A stretch of 64,000 bases of DNA from Haliclystus octoradiatus (taxonomy: Eukaryota; Cnidaria; Staurozoa; Stauromedusae; Haliclystidae), in assembly GCA_916610825.1 (NCBI GenBank), contig OU744449.1, positions 62,001 to 126,000 on the forward strand. Direction: 5' to 3'. The translations under genes were made by a program, and so were the position numbers. The notes under the pieces were generated by a model that was given only the letters and a program-made list of their open reading frames with translations, was not told the DNA's origin and did not search any database. Positions 41,139 through 51,639 of the stretch are shown here, in pieces; position 1 is the first letter of the stretch, and each line of letters starts with the position of its first letter.

Positions 41139-43206
41139 GAATTCAATCGGTATCCGGTCATAACGAATTCAATCGGTATCCGGTCATAACTATGGTGGCC
41201 CATCGTTGCCATAGCGTTTTTTTTTGAAAAAATTTTTACGCCATGGCCCATTGTTGCCATAGTAAAAAAAATTTTACCACGTGGCCCATCGTTGCCATAG
41301 TCTAATATTTTTAAATGATGGCCCATCGTTGCCATAGCAAAAAAAAATTTTCCAGGTGGCCCATTGTTGCCATAGTATAATATTTTTAAATGATGGCCCA
41401 TCGTTGCCATAGTAAATTGTTTTACTTTTCCATAAACTAAATGTTTATTATCAAGTTATTTTTGTATTTAAAACGCTGTGCCATGTTGTGCATGTTTTGT
41501 CTTTGATTCCTTCTGTTGTATTTAGCTCTGTCAAATGCTGACATTGAGATTGAGCACTATTTCATATCTTTAATGTAATGTAATATGGTTACCATATAAC
41601 TAAAAAACATGGGAATGTGTAGTACAAGTTAAACAGAAGTATAGTAATTACATTTGACTATGACTATGATATGGTATATTTGGCTATACAATGTAAATGA
41701 TGTATACACTTACGATCACTAATTATCGGGAGTCAAAGAATAATATGTAATTATAATTCTCGGGACAGTTCTGAAATCATCGTCATCAATCATCATTATC
41801 TTACATTCGCAAATTCACGTTTGGATTTGGATATGTCCAACCTAAATATTTCAATAGTCTAGTTACAATTAATCAATTATATTGTTTCACGGGAAATAAT
41901 AATTCACATATACTTATGTCTTTTCAACAGGTCTAGGTCTAGCTATGACAGACTGTTAAAACAGTAGGGTGGAACTCCAGGCTCGAAAGGTTGTCAATAT
42001 ATCAATTTTAAGATAATAAGTTAAGTTGTTAAAGAAAAATTGTTGCAGCTAGCTACGTTGAGCGCTGGCATAGCAAAAACTTTCCATCCATTTATTTGAT
42101 TCATTTATTTGTTCAAAAGCACGCTGACCGAGAACCGCCATATACCAGCATGCATTGTGGCATTGCCTATACAACTATAGCATAACTAGAAAATTACGGC
42201 AACGTGGTTTACTTGTAGACATGCTATTAAAACTTTGAAATGCGATCTGATTGTATCGTGTTTAAGCGTGATTTCTGAATGATTGTTCTGGATATTGTAA
42301 TTTGCATCATCAAGTTTTGTTGTTGTTTTTCTATCAATATTCAAAAGCCTGTAGCTTACAGGCGAATTACAAAGAGCCCTACAGTTTCAGCCCCGGTTTC
42401 AGCTATATAATGGCCCTAGAATGACATGTGATAACATATACCATATAAATGTCAAATTTGAGGGGTTAACTCTGGAGTAACGAGACGGTACTTAGTTGAT
42501 ATCTTTAATTAATCTTCAATAAGGCTAATTTCATTACTTAATTTGTTATGAAAGTTTGTAAATTTTTGCTAATGCTATAATGCATACTGCTTGAAACAGT
42601 TATTATTTGTGGAAAATATTGATGTATTGGCAAGCAGTTGTTGGAGCTACACCCTACTGTTTAACAGTGTGTCAAATAGCAACTTGTACGAAAAATAAAA
42701 ACGTCCGAACTCGATCGCTAATGAATCAATAATAAAGTAAAGATTCATTCTGGGCCTTTATGCTGTTTCTGTCTCATTTTTCGAGTTGTTTGCAACATTG
42801 TAGAATATATTATTATTGGCTATATTGTAATATATATATAAATATTGCTATATCCAATGGCTATAAAATAAGATTTCGGAAAATAAAATTTTATGAAAAA
42901 GTAAAACAATTTACTATGGCAACGATGGGCCATCATTTAAAAATATTATACTATGGCAACAATGGGCCACGTGGTAAAAATTTTTTTGCTATGGCAACGA
43001 TGGGCCATCATTTAAAAATATTAGACTATGGCAACGATGGGCCACGTGGTAAATTTTTTTTGCTATGGCAACGATGGGCCATCATTTAAAAATATTAGAC
43101 TATGGCAACGATGGGCCACGTGGTAAAATTGTTTTACTATGGCAACAATGGGCCATGGCCTAAAAATTTTTTCAAAAAAACGCTATGGCAACGATGGGCC
43201 ACCATA
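41139..43206. mobile_element. Element with long inverted arrays of a 37 bp CTATGGCAACGATGGGCC repeat
   Basis: The left array 41191-41415 and right array 42912-43206 are inverted copies built from about six and eight units. Units alternate between a type followed by ATCATTTAAAAATATTA and one followed by ACGTGGTAAAATTTTTTT; the outermost unit on each side is a third type with AAAAATTTTTTCAAAAAAA. The 1.5 kb between them (41416-42911) has no ORF. A 26 bp tandem duplication (41139-41164, 41165-41190) abuts the left end. No target duplication was found on the right. The MATMGHHLK-like frames across the arrays are artefacts of the repeat length. Confidence 0.8.
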
Positions 43207-43241
43207 CATAACGTCCAGTCTGGACATCGTCCATATTCTTT

Positions 43242-44029
43242 CGGTGGGTGTAAAATACCGACCCGCCGACTCGCCGACCACACAGACCAGCTTGATTTCC
43301 GGGTTAACATAACGAATACTTCATTGCATTGTACAGAATATTTTGGGAGAACTTTTTGCTGAAGATTTATAAATTTTCTTTAATAGGTATGTTCTCCGTC
43401 GATTTAATTCTTCCAATTTTTTCAGCTCAACAAATCAACTGGGAAAGCATCGACACAATTATGGCACGCACATCAATCCACGTTGTTTTTATTTCGTAGT
43501 ATTAAATACATATTTACGAGATGTGGATTGTTAGGCTATTATTCCTGTTATTGTTATGTGGAACCTTGACTGTAAATTGTCGATGCTTTCCCAGTTGAAT
43601 TGTTGAGCTGAACAAATTGGAAGAATTAATTCGACGGAGAACATACCTATTAAAGAAAATTTATAAATCTTCAGGACTTCAGCAGACATCGTATTTATTT
43701 GCAAGATAATAAATAATGAAGCAAAAGTAGCACTTGCACGGACCGTCGGACGAGTGTGTACATTCCCATCTAAATCATATACAGTATGGCTTGGAAGTTT
43801 CAATTCTAGCCTATTCATGCTTTGAGGGTCACTAAATATGAGGCTTATCACATTTATCGGTCATATTTACTGGAGAAATAATAAATATCGTATATATGAA
43901 TCAAAAGTTCACACAAAATATTCTGTACAACGCCGTGAAGTATTCGTCATGTCAACCCGGAAATTCTAGATTAAATCAATCTGGTCTGTGTGGTCGGCGA
44001 GTCGGCGGGTCGGTATTTTACACCCACCG
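43242..44029. mobile_element. Second TIR element with a 9 bp target duplication (MULE-like)
   Basis: The terminal inverted repeats start CGGTGGGTGTAAAATACCGA and continue through CCCGCCGACTCGCCGACC for over 100 bp (43242-43360 against 43905-44029). ATATTCTTT flanks both sides (43233-43241, 44030-44038). A further inverted pair lies inside (about 43350-43450 against 43565-43680, sharing CGACGGAGAACATACCTATT). There is no transposase. The flanks ACGTCCAG on both sides suggest it sits inside an older repeat of the family seen at 53.6-54.0 kb. Confidence 0.82.
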
Positions 44030-44529
44030 ATATTCTTTGTTTACAATAACGTCCAGTCACAAAAAACGTTCTTTCTTCATTTCTAGCTGGATTAATTAAT
44101 TAATTTAAAAATATATTCTTGAATTGAATACTAGTGGAGGTGATTACTTCAAATCAGATATTAATCATAAGAATTATAACTTAACCAAAATACGCGCTGG
44201 AAGTCGATCGCGTGAAAATTCGAAAATAAGTCAATGAAACTACAACGCTAAATAGACCAATGTATTACAAACTTGAACAAATGTTTTAGAGAGTTAAAAG
44301 AAGAGATTTCACAAAACCGTTATAAGTTCATTCAATGATAAAGAACAGTAGTAAAACCGAAGATATAAAAGATAACAGTAACAATACAATCTAGTTGCTG
44401 TAGTGTTTTATCAACCTGACATAATCAATCGCCAAGCACATGCTTGATGTCTGTTGCACAGGGGGCACAACTGTTACTGTATAAGATACACAGGGTTTAA
44501 CATAACCAACATATATAACATAAGATAAT

Positions 44530-44875
44530 ATAACAAAAACCTAGTATTAAACAGACGGTTTATACATCATTTACTTATTGTAAGTTGACCAAACTTTAAT
44601 TGGCCTTCATTCATGGAATGAACGCGTAAAATTTCGAAAATTGACGAAAACAAAACACTAATATTATTGCCCTTGAGAGTTATTCATGTTTTATAATTAA
44701 TATTTATGTCAATATAAACTGTCGTTTTTGATTTATTAAATAACGAAGTGAATTATCTATAGGTGTTAGTAAACCTGGACCTTTTCGAAACTGGACGTTA
44801 TGGTATTCGGTAGGACGTTCTCGGAAATGGACGATATCACTACTGGACGATACGACTGGTAACCCAAAAACAGCT
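44530..44875. repeat. Dispersed repeat, copy A of a pair with 53680-53990
   Basis: Shares long blocks with 53680-53990: GTATTAAACAGACGGTTTAT, CATCATTTACTTATTGTAAG, TTATTAAATAACGAAGTGAA, and the end CGATACGACTGGTAACCC. The right part repeats CTGGACG/GGACGT words. No ORF. Confidence 0.75.
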
Positions 44876-44879
44876 GTTT

Positions 44880-47440
44880 CGGAAAATAAAGAAGCATATA
44901 CTATCTAGACTAACGAGATTAAAAGGCCCTATACGATTGACTACGTCATCCCCAGAGGGGCAAAATCCCTGGCTGCTAAAACCTTTACAAATCTGGTTAA
45001 TAAAGTAGTCAACGAGAATTCTGATCATTCCTGGGAGGAAACATAAACATAAAAGATCATCACAAACTTCAAAGCATATCAGTTTGACAGCCAAAATCAA
45101 AGACTTAATCAGATCATATCAAAATATGACTCGTTTGCAGATTTTGAACAGCGCAACATAAAAGGACCAAGACAACCAGTCTCTTCTGACAAAATGACAG
45201 CTAGGATGGTTACAGCCAAAATTGATATCGGTGACATTAGAGGAACAGTAAGACTGCTCACATCAACAGAAACTATTGCCACCACGTCTCAGGAAAATTT
45301 GGAGATCTTAAAAGGAAAACATCCCGGAAGACCTGACGACTATAGACTACCTTCGCCAATCCAGCTACCTTATATCCATCTAACATTTCTGAAGAAGATT
45401 TATAAACCCCGCCAGACCTTTCCCAAATGGTTCGGCAAATGGTCCCGATGGCGTCAAACCACAAAATATAAAAGATATGATCGCAGCACCTGCAAAACAA
45501 CATGTATCACAACTATTGAAATCACTTACCTCCTTGGAAAATTTCATGGGGCAACATCGACTACCAACCACAATCCAACCAATCTTTTTTGGAGCTTCGC
45601 TGGCTGCATTTAACAAAACAGACGGGGGACTAAGACCGATTGTAGTGGGAAATACGACCCGTCGACTTATCTCTAAAATCTTTACTCGTAAAACGAAACT
45701 AAATGCAATGGAAAGATTTTTACCATACCAGCTAGGAGTAGGCACCAGGCAAGGAGCAGAAGCAGCAGTTCACGCTACTACTACCATCATGGAACCATTA
45801 CTACCAAACAGTTACATATCAGTGAAAGTAGATTTCAAAAATGCTTTTAACACCATTCGAAGAGATGTCCTGCTAGCTGAAATGAAACAACATCTGCCAG
45901 ATCTGTCCAATTACACTCAACAGCTTCCTACCTCTTTTTTGGTCCAGAAGATATACTGGAATCAGCAGAGGGTGTTCAACAAGGTGATCCTCTTGGACCG
46001 CTCCTGTTCAGTTTAGTTCTACAGCCGTTGATTGATAGCCTAGAAAGCCCATTCAAAGTCTGGTACCTAGATGATGGTTTTCTTTGTGGAAGCATCGATG
46101 CCATTGTCAAAGACATTAACACAATCCAGCAGATCGGTGGAAAGTTATGCCTTCACCTAAATTAATCCAAATGTGAGGTCATATCTAGCCAATCCGCGAG
46201 AATCCCTGAAGAACTGACGGAATTCAGCAAAACAGAATTAGATGACCTGGAACTTCTTGGTGGTCCAATAGGGAGCTCATCAAAGAACAACATTCTGGCA
46301 ATAAAGACAACTGATCTGAAACTCATGAAATAGAGGCTGAAATTGATTGACACACATCACGCTCTTTACCTACTCCAAAATTGCTTCTCGTCTCCAAAAA
46401 TTCTTCACATCATCCGCTCAACATGCTGCATTGACCGATCAGAATTAGAGGATTGGGATGCCCTGCAAGAGGTCATTAATATCGATTTCGATGAAAATAA
46501 ATGGAAACAGTCAACTTTACGGATAGCACATGGAGGAATAGTAATAAGATCTGCAATAGACTTCGCTCCTTCGGCATTTTCTGCTTCAATAGCCGGAACT
46601 GAAAGCCTGGTACAACCTCTCCTCGATACAGCTTTCACAGGCAGGATAGTACCAGGGTACGAAGCTTCGGTAAAAAGACGGGACAATATGATGAACGGAA
46701 CCTTCCCTTTGAAAACAGGGAAGCAAAAGGAATGGGATGAAGAAGTTTCAGTTTCAAAGGCGGAAAAGCTACTTGCAGACTGCTCAACAACAGACCGTAA
46801 ATCACGTTTGCTGTCCTGCCAATGCAAAGAATCTGGTGCTTGGCTTAATGCCCTACGATCACCGTCGCTTGGATTATTCTTAGACAACCAACAGTTAAGA
46901 ATAGCATTGTCTATCCGGATTGGCATTAAAATATGCAAAGAACATACTTGTCGTTGCGGTATGCCAGTGCTTACAAATGGACATCATGGCCTGGCGTGCA
47001 AAAGATCAGCTGGTCGATGGTCAAGACATTCTGAAGTCAACAGCATTACCCATCGATCTTTGTCTTCAGCCCACATTCCATCTACACTAGAGCCGGCAGG
47101 ATTGTCGAGGGAAGATGGAAAAAGACCTGATGGTATGACTGCAATTCCCTGGATAAAAGGTAAATGTCTGATATGGGATTTCACATGCGTTGACATCCTG
47201 TCATCATCAAACCTGCCTTTATCAAATCAACAAGCTGGTGCGATGGCAAGCAGAACAGAGGAAAGGAAAGTTAACAAATATACCAGCCTCTCAAGCACTT
47301 ACCACGTCCAACCCATTGGAATCGACGGAAACACTGAGTCCCTTTGGTAATGCAGCAAAGCACTTCCTCGATGAACTTGAACCAATCCTAATCAAGACAA
47401 CTGGAGAAAAAAGAACACGGACATTCTTTATCCAATGAAT
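44880..47440 (+). mobile_element. Decayed retroelement: reverse transcriptase with C-terminal PD-(D/E)XK-like nuclease
   Basis: Coding pieces in several frames. 44930-45370 carries an N-terminal region (IPRGAKSLAAKTF-like; TSQENLEILKGKHPGRPDD). 45600-46080 carries the RT: LRPIVVGNTTRRLISK, LGVGTRQGAEAAVHAT, VKVDFKNAFNTIRRD, a GVQQGDPLGPLL-type block, and WYLDDGF as the catalytic box. In-frame stops occur near 46163 and 46333. 46343-47350 carries the C-terminal part with a CRCG...HHGLAC zinc-finger-like motif and RPDG...WDFTCVD, resembling the restriction-like endonuclease of R2-type non-LTR elements. The lineage was not identified with confidence. It is not functional because of stops and frameshifts. 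Confidence 0.75.
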
Positions 47441-47784
47441 AAGTATTGCCATTCAACGTGGAAATGCAACAAGCATTATGGGTACATTAAAACCTGTTAA
47501 AACATGGGCAACCACCTGACGAGTTATTTTATTTTAATCAAAACAGGCTTTGATTAAATCCCGCGTCTGCGTCTTACATGATAAATTATATTTTAGCAAG
47601 TTTCCTTTATTTGATGCACCCATTGTTTGAGACACATACAACACCAATTATCATAGTTATTTTCTTATTATTATTGTTTTTTTTCCAGTTTTTTCTTTCA
47701 ATATAATTATTTCGATACCCTTCGATATCTTCATCACTGATCAGTGAATCTAGTAAATACTGTAACCGCTAAACTCAGTTTTAA

Positions 47785-47960
47785 ACTAAGTCTACAAATA
47801 GTGATTGCAATGCTTATAATAAATATGTTTAGAATTTAAGAAAGTCAATATTAATTTAGTTTATATATTTAATTTTATTCTCAAATTTGTAAACCTTCTT
47901 TTTATAAATGTTTGTTGTTGTTGTAAGGCTGTACGTAAGTGGAGCATGAAGATAACAAAT
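47785..47960 (+). mobile_element. LINE 3' UTR fragment
   Basis: Nearly identical over long blocks to 40405-40580, the 3' UTR of the LINE at 37.5-40.65 kb (for example GTCTACAAATAGTGATTGCA and CTCAAATTTGTAAACCTTCT). It is a severely 5'-truncated insertion. Confidence 0.85.
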
Positions 47961-49648
47961 ACCGTATGACTTCAGTTTAGCAAGCTAAATATATGTCTGT
48001 GTCGGAATATTTTCTAATTTATTTTCTAATATATTTTGTGATTTTGTCAACAGGAGCCTTTTCATTTGAAAGGCGAATACAAGGAGAGAGCAGGGCCGTT
48101 CCTAGTATGAGGGTATTGTGGGCGTGACACCCCCCTGGCGACTTGGTCAGTCGGCAAATCTGCCTCGAAATGTCTCCAATCGGCAGAGAAGAAATGACAA
48201 AGGAGTATTGTGATGTTTGCTTTCTAAGAGTAGAAATAAAAGCGTTCTTTTAATTCTTGTCCATTTATTCATCAAAATTTATTTAGAAACCTTTTTTAAT
48301 TTATACATAACTTTTTTTCAAAGGGCATATCAGAGATTCGACTGTGGTTCAAATCCCCCGAAGGTCAACTCAGCCTTGACTTTATCTGAAACATCAAATG
48401 AGTACCATCTGAGGATGGCGGATGAAATGGTCCAGAGGGAATTGCATTGTGAGTAGCTGCGGCGCATCGTTGCGCATTGACAATCAAGACCTATCTGCCA
48501 TGAAATCTGTTAAATTGATATGCAGTGTCGCGGCTGAGATCAACAAAGAGCGTTTAAAATCATTGCTCTCAGCGAAAAAAGCCACTCATCTAGAAATAGA
48601 GGAGTGGTACGGGTGCCTTCGGTAGGGCGACACCGTCTACATTACATTACTTTATTTCAGAGACACGAGCGCGATAGTTACAACGGAGCACTGTCCTCAT
48701 TCTTCTGCTTTTCAATCGTTGGAGGCGATCTAGATGTTCGGTTTTACAGTTCCCCATTACGACAGTGTGGTGCAAACAAGTGGTGTTATAAATAGTTTAA
48801 GCTGCTTCTTATTGTAGAGACAATTATCTTCAACTTTTGATGTTTAATCAGGACAGACGAGAGAAATTTTGGGCCCGATGTGATGGGATCTTTTAAAAAC
48901 ATGTCCTGAATAGTTTTTTCTCGCTACGCTCGCTCGCTTGAAGTATTCCGATGATGACTTTAGGTCAATGTACAATTTAACCACGCATGTCAACCTTGGT
49001 GTGGCAGATTCAACTCCAGATACCCCACCTTCAACGTGTTCCCAATTTACGGCTACATGTCCGGATCGGACTCTGGTGAAGTCGGCAAATTCTCGACACC
49101 CACCTCAAAAATTTTCTCGGAATGGCCCTAGGAGGGAGTCTGAAAAAAAATTAATTATTAATAATCCACATGCATACAGCCTTAAACTAGAAAGTAAGAT
49201 CAAATTTTAGAAGACTGCACTGGCTTCCTCCCTATATATATAGTCCAATGAATTAAATATAAAATATTAGTCACCACCACTTACAAGTCATTTGACTTAG
49301 TAGCATGGTATTAATTTACATCAAATAACTTCTGCGGCCATACACATCTGCTCGTACGCCATTACCACATCGGACCAGAAGCTTTATAGGCGCTCATCAG
49401 ACGGTTTTGATTCATACTTATTTCTATACTGCTTTGCATAGCGTACTGCTATACTGATGCTGTTAAATATATTGGACAATGGGTCACAGGGAAACCAGAC
49501 AGAATCATTACATAAATTAAGAATGCATTGTCACCAAGAAAGTTAATACTTGATTTATCATGAACACTGAACACTGAGGTCTAATACTGGCTAACGTGGG
49601 CTTTGTACTGGAGCTAGGATAAGCCACGAGTAGGCTACGCCACGAGGT
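47961..49648. other. Intergenic with a SINE-like remnant
   Basis: No gene recognised. At 48346-48356 there is a B-box-like GGTTCAAATCC followed by CAACTCAGCCTT, a pattern common in tRNA-derived SINEs; the A box is not clear. The frames at 48217-48456, 48422-48625, 48604-48795 and 48938-49210 have no recognised domain. Confidence 0.45.
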
Positions 49649-49651
49649 TAC

Positions 49652-50302
49652 GGCCCCAATTACACTATACCGGATAGAAATCTCCCGGATAAGTATTGCC
49701 CAATCAGAGTCAAAATCATACCGGATAGGTGATTGATTACACTCAGACTGTATTCGCTCTGGTGAGTAATAAATCCACGCCATAATCGCAGTTTACCAAA
49801 CATGGCGGCTTCTCAAGGATCTTTGTCTGATATTGAAAATTTCTTTTGGACTGATGAGGAGGTCGAGTTATTGCTAATTGCAACAAAGGCTTCCATTTCA
49901 AAATGTGAGAATGACGCTGTCGACTGGGATGGTTTAAGATCAAAATATATAAAAATCAGGGACATATTTGAAGAGAGGTACCCTACTGATCAGCCAATAT
50001 CGTTCCCAAAATTTGAAGATTTAAACGTTTTTACAAGGGAAAGGATAGGATCCAAATAGTCCGAATAGTTTGAAACCGAGGCGCTGGTGGACAGAGCTAT
50101 CGGATTTTATCGATTACACTACACTGCTCGGCTCAGATTTCATACCCGAGCGCTTTTCATATCACCTACGATGTGGGGTCATTTTGACTCGGCAAAAGCA
50201 AGCGAAGCGTACCGGATAGAAAGCGTGTAGTGTAATTGAGAGGCCTAAACGGGTGGAAATGACTACGCTCGGTTAGCTATCCGGTATAGTGTAATCGGGG
50301 CC
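49652..50302 (+). mobile_element. Harbinger-like DNA element carrying only a Myb/SANT-like ORF
   Basis: The inverted ends GGCCCCAATTACACTATACC and the inverse of GGCCCCGATTACACTATACC extend through CGGATAG, and TAC flanks both sides (49649-49651, 50303-50305). The word TACCGGATAG recurs near both ends (49717, 50205) like subterminal binding sites. A 3 bp duplication with GGCC-type ends and a Myb-like gene is the PIF/Harbinger pattern. No DDE transposase gene is present, so this is a deletion derivative. Confidence 0.8.
49802..50059 (+). CDS. Myb/SANT-like DNA-binding protein, 85 aa, in the Harbinger-like element
   Basis: ATG at 49802, 85 codons, ending at TAG 50057-50059. It contains FFWTDEEVELLLIATKASIS with conserved Trp and acidic residues at the start of helix 1, and DWDGLRSKYIKIRDIF as the following helices, as in SANT/Myb-like (trihelix-type) domains. 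In Harbinger transposons such a protein helps the transposase bind DNA and enter the nucleus. The rest of the usual protein is missing, so it is probably truncated. It is open from ATG to stop, with a plausible start just inside the left TIR region. Confidence 0.65.
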   Translation: MAASQGSLSDIENFFWTDEEVELLLIATKASISKCENDAVDWDGLRSKYIKIRDIFEERYPTDQPISFPKFEDLNVFTRERIGSK

Positions 50303-50305
50303 TAC

Positions 50306-51639
50306 GGCAGCGTCACAACAGGGAGTCCCGGTGTGTGAAGACGATGGGCCACCTTGAACATTTGATTTGAGTTTTGAACTTTTTATTTCGATTTTCAATA
50401 ATCAAATAATAATTTTTTGAGTTAGTAGTTTCTACTTTCTGGGATAGTTTCTACTACTTTTTTTTTCATTTAATAAAAAATATAACGGTAAAAGAATAAT
50501 TTATTTTCCTTAAAAAATATTTTAATTTATTTATTTTTATTTTTTAATGTGAAGACGATGGTCCACCATACAGCAGTGAAAACATAGTAAAATAGAGCAC
50601 AGATTGGGTCAACTGCAGTAGAAACTGCAGTAGATTTTCGAATGCTGTTCTAATGATTTGATTGGCTTACTTCCGTGTTTGGATCACGCAAGCCAAAACA
50701 ACTTAGACATCATGAGTGAAAACATCCAAAATATCTTAATAACTGCAAATATAAAAATTGCATTATTAACATCGTTGATGATATATATTTCAGAGTACAG
50801 TATTATAATTCAAGGCATTCTTCTTCTTTGCGTCATTTGTTTGGTTATGGCGGCTATTCCCAGACAAAAATGCCCTACAAAGCCGGCAAAAGCTTGCGAC
50901 ACAGCAGAAATGAGAAACAAGATCGAACACGGTTGCCGTGCAGTAACCCTTTAATCCCTAGAGAAGCACGTGCAAGACTACTTATTATTATTAATATTAT
51001 TTTATTAGAAATACACTCCTATACACAGTACCTTCATGACAATCTGTGAAAAATACCCGGCCCCAAGAACGGCACAAAACCGTATGGTTGATGTTAGTAA
51101 TCGCAGCTCCATATTAAATATAAATCGTGTATTACTCATCCTATAAGGCAGGAAGGTTCCTACGTCCGGTTTTATTGGGCTCACATAATCCGCGACTGAG
51201 CCACGACCTAAAATGCCAGTTAAGAGCCAATGCATTCATTATTGGCATGGTTGTGGCTATGCTGGGGCTAATGGTGCATTCGTGTAGTTCATTTCGCTGT
51301 ACTTTGTGATGCCCTCGGGCAGACATGAATATGTTTCAAATGCCAGATACGTCATAATTATTATTATTTATTATTTTTCTCTTGATTGAGAGGTGCCATC
51401 AAACAAATGGAGAACAATAGAATAGTGATAAGCGGTCGAATGTTAACTGACAATGGAAACAATAGAATCCACAATGGGACAATGAAACTAACCTGCAGTC
51501 ATTAGGAACTGCATTGTTCTAATTTGGGTTGGTTGTCTATGTCACATGCCAGCAGATTGTCAACAGTCACAACAGCATACACACAACCAACGGCACACGT
51601 GAGCTACTAAATCATACTGTAGTAATTAATTTAAAGAAG
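50306..51639. other. Upstream region of the RING-CH gene
   Basis: Probably holds the promoter and 5' UTR of the RING-CH gene. One frame from an ATG at about 50712 to 50954 (about 80 codons) would encode a small protein with a hydrophobic segment (IIIQGILLLCVICLVMAAI); it has no homologue I recognise, and I do not call it a gene. The frame starting at 51529 has no ATG before 51640. Confidence 0.4.

Noticed and set aside
42760..43362. MATMGHHLK-type repetitive proteins on both arms of the 41-43 kb element
   Set aside because: Open frames forced by a tandem repeat whose phase happens to lack stops; the non-repeat parts are not coding-like.
49385..49405. Another hammerhead-like CTGATGAGCGCC (minus strand)
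   Set aside because: The GAAAC core and second stem are missing.
50712..50954. Small membrane protein gene (about 80 codons)
   Set aside because: One hydrophobic segment but no homologue, no clear promoter or polyadenylation signal; not enough evidence.
51529..51639. Extended N-terminus of the RING-CH protein
   Set aside because: The frame is open but has no ATG before 51640, and the residues do not resemble the family.
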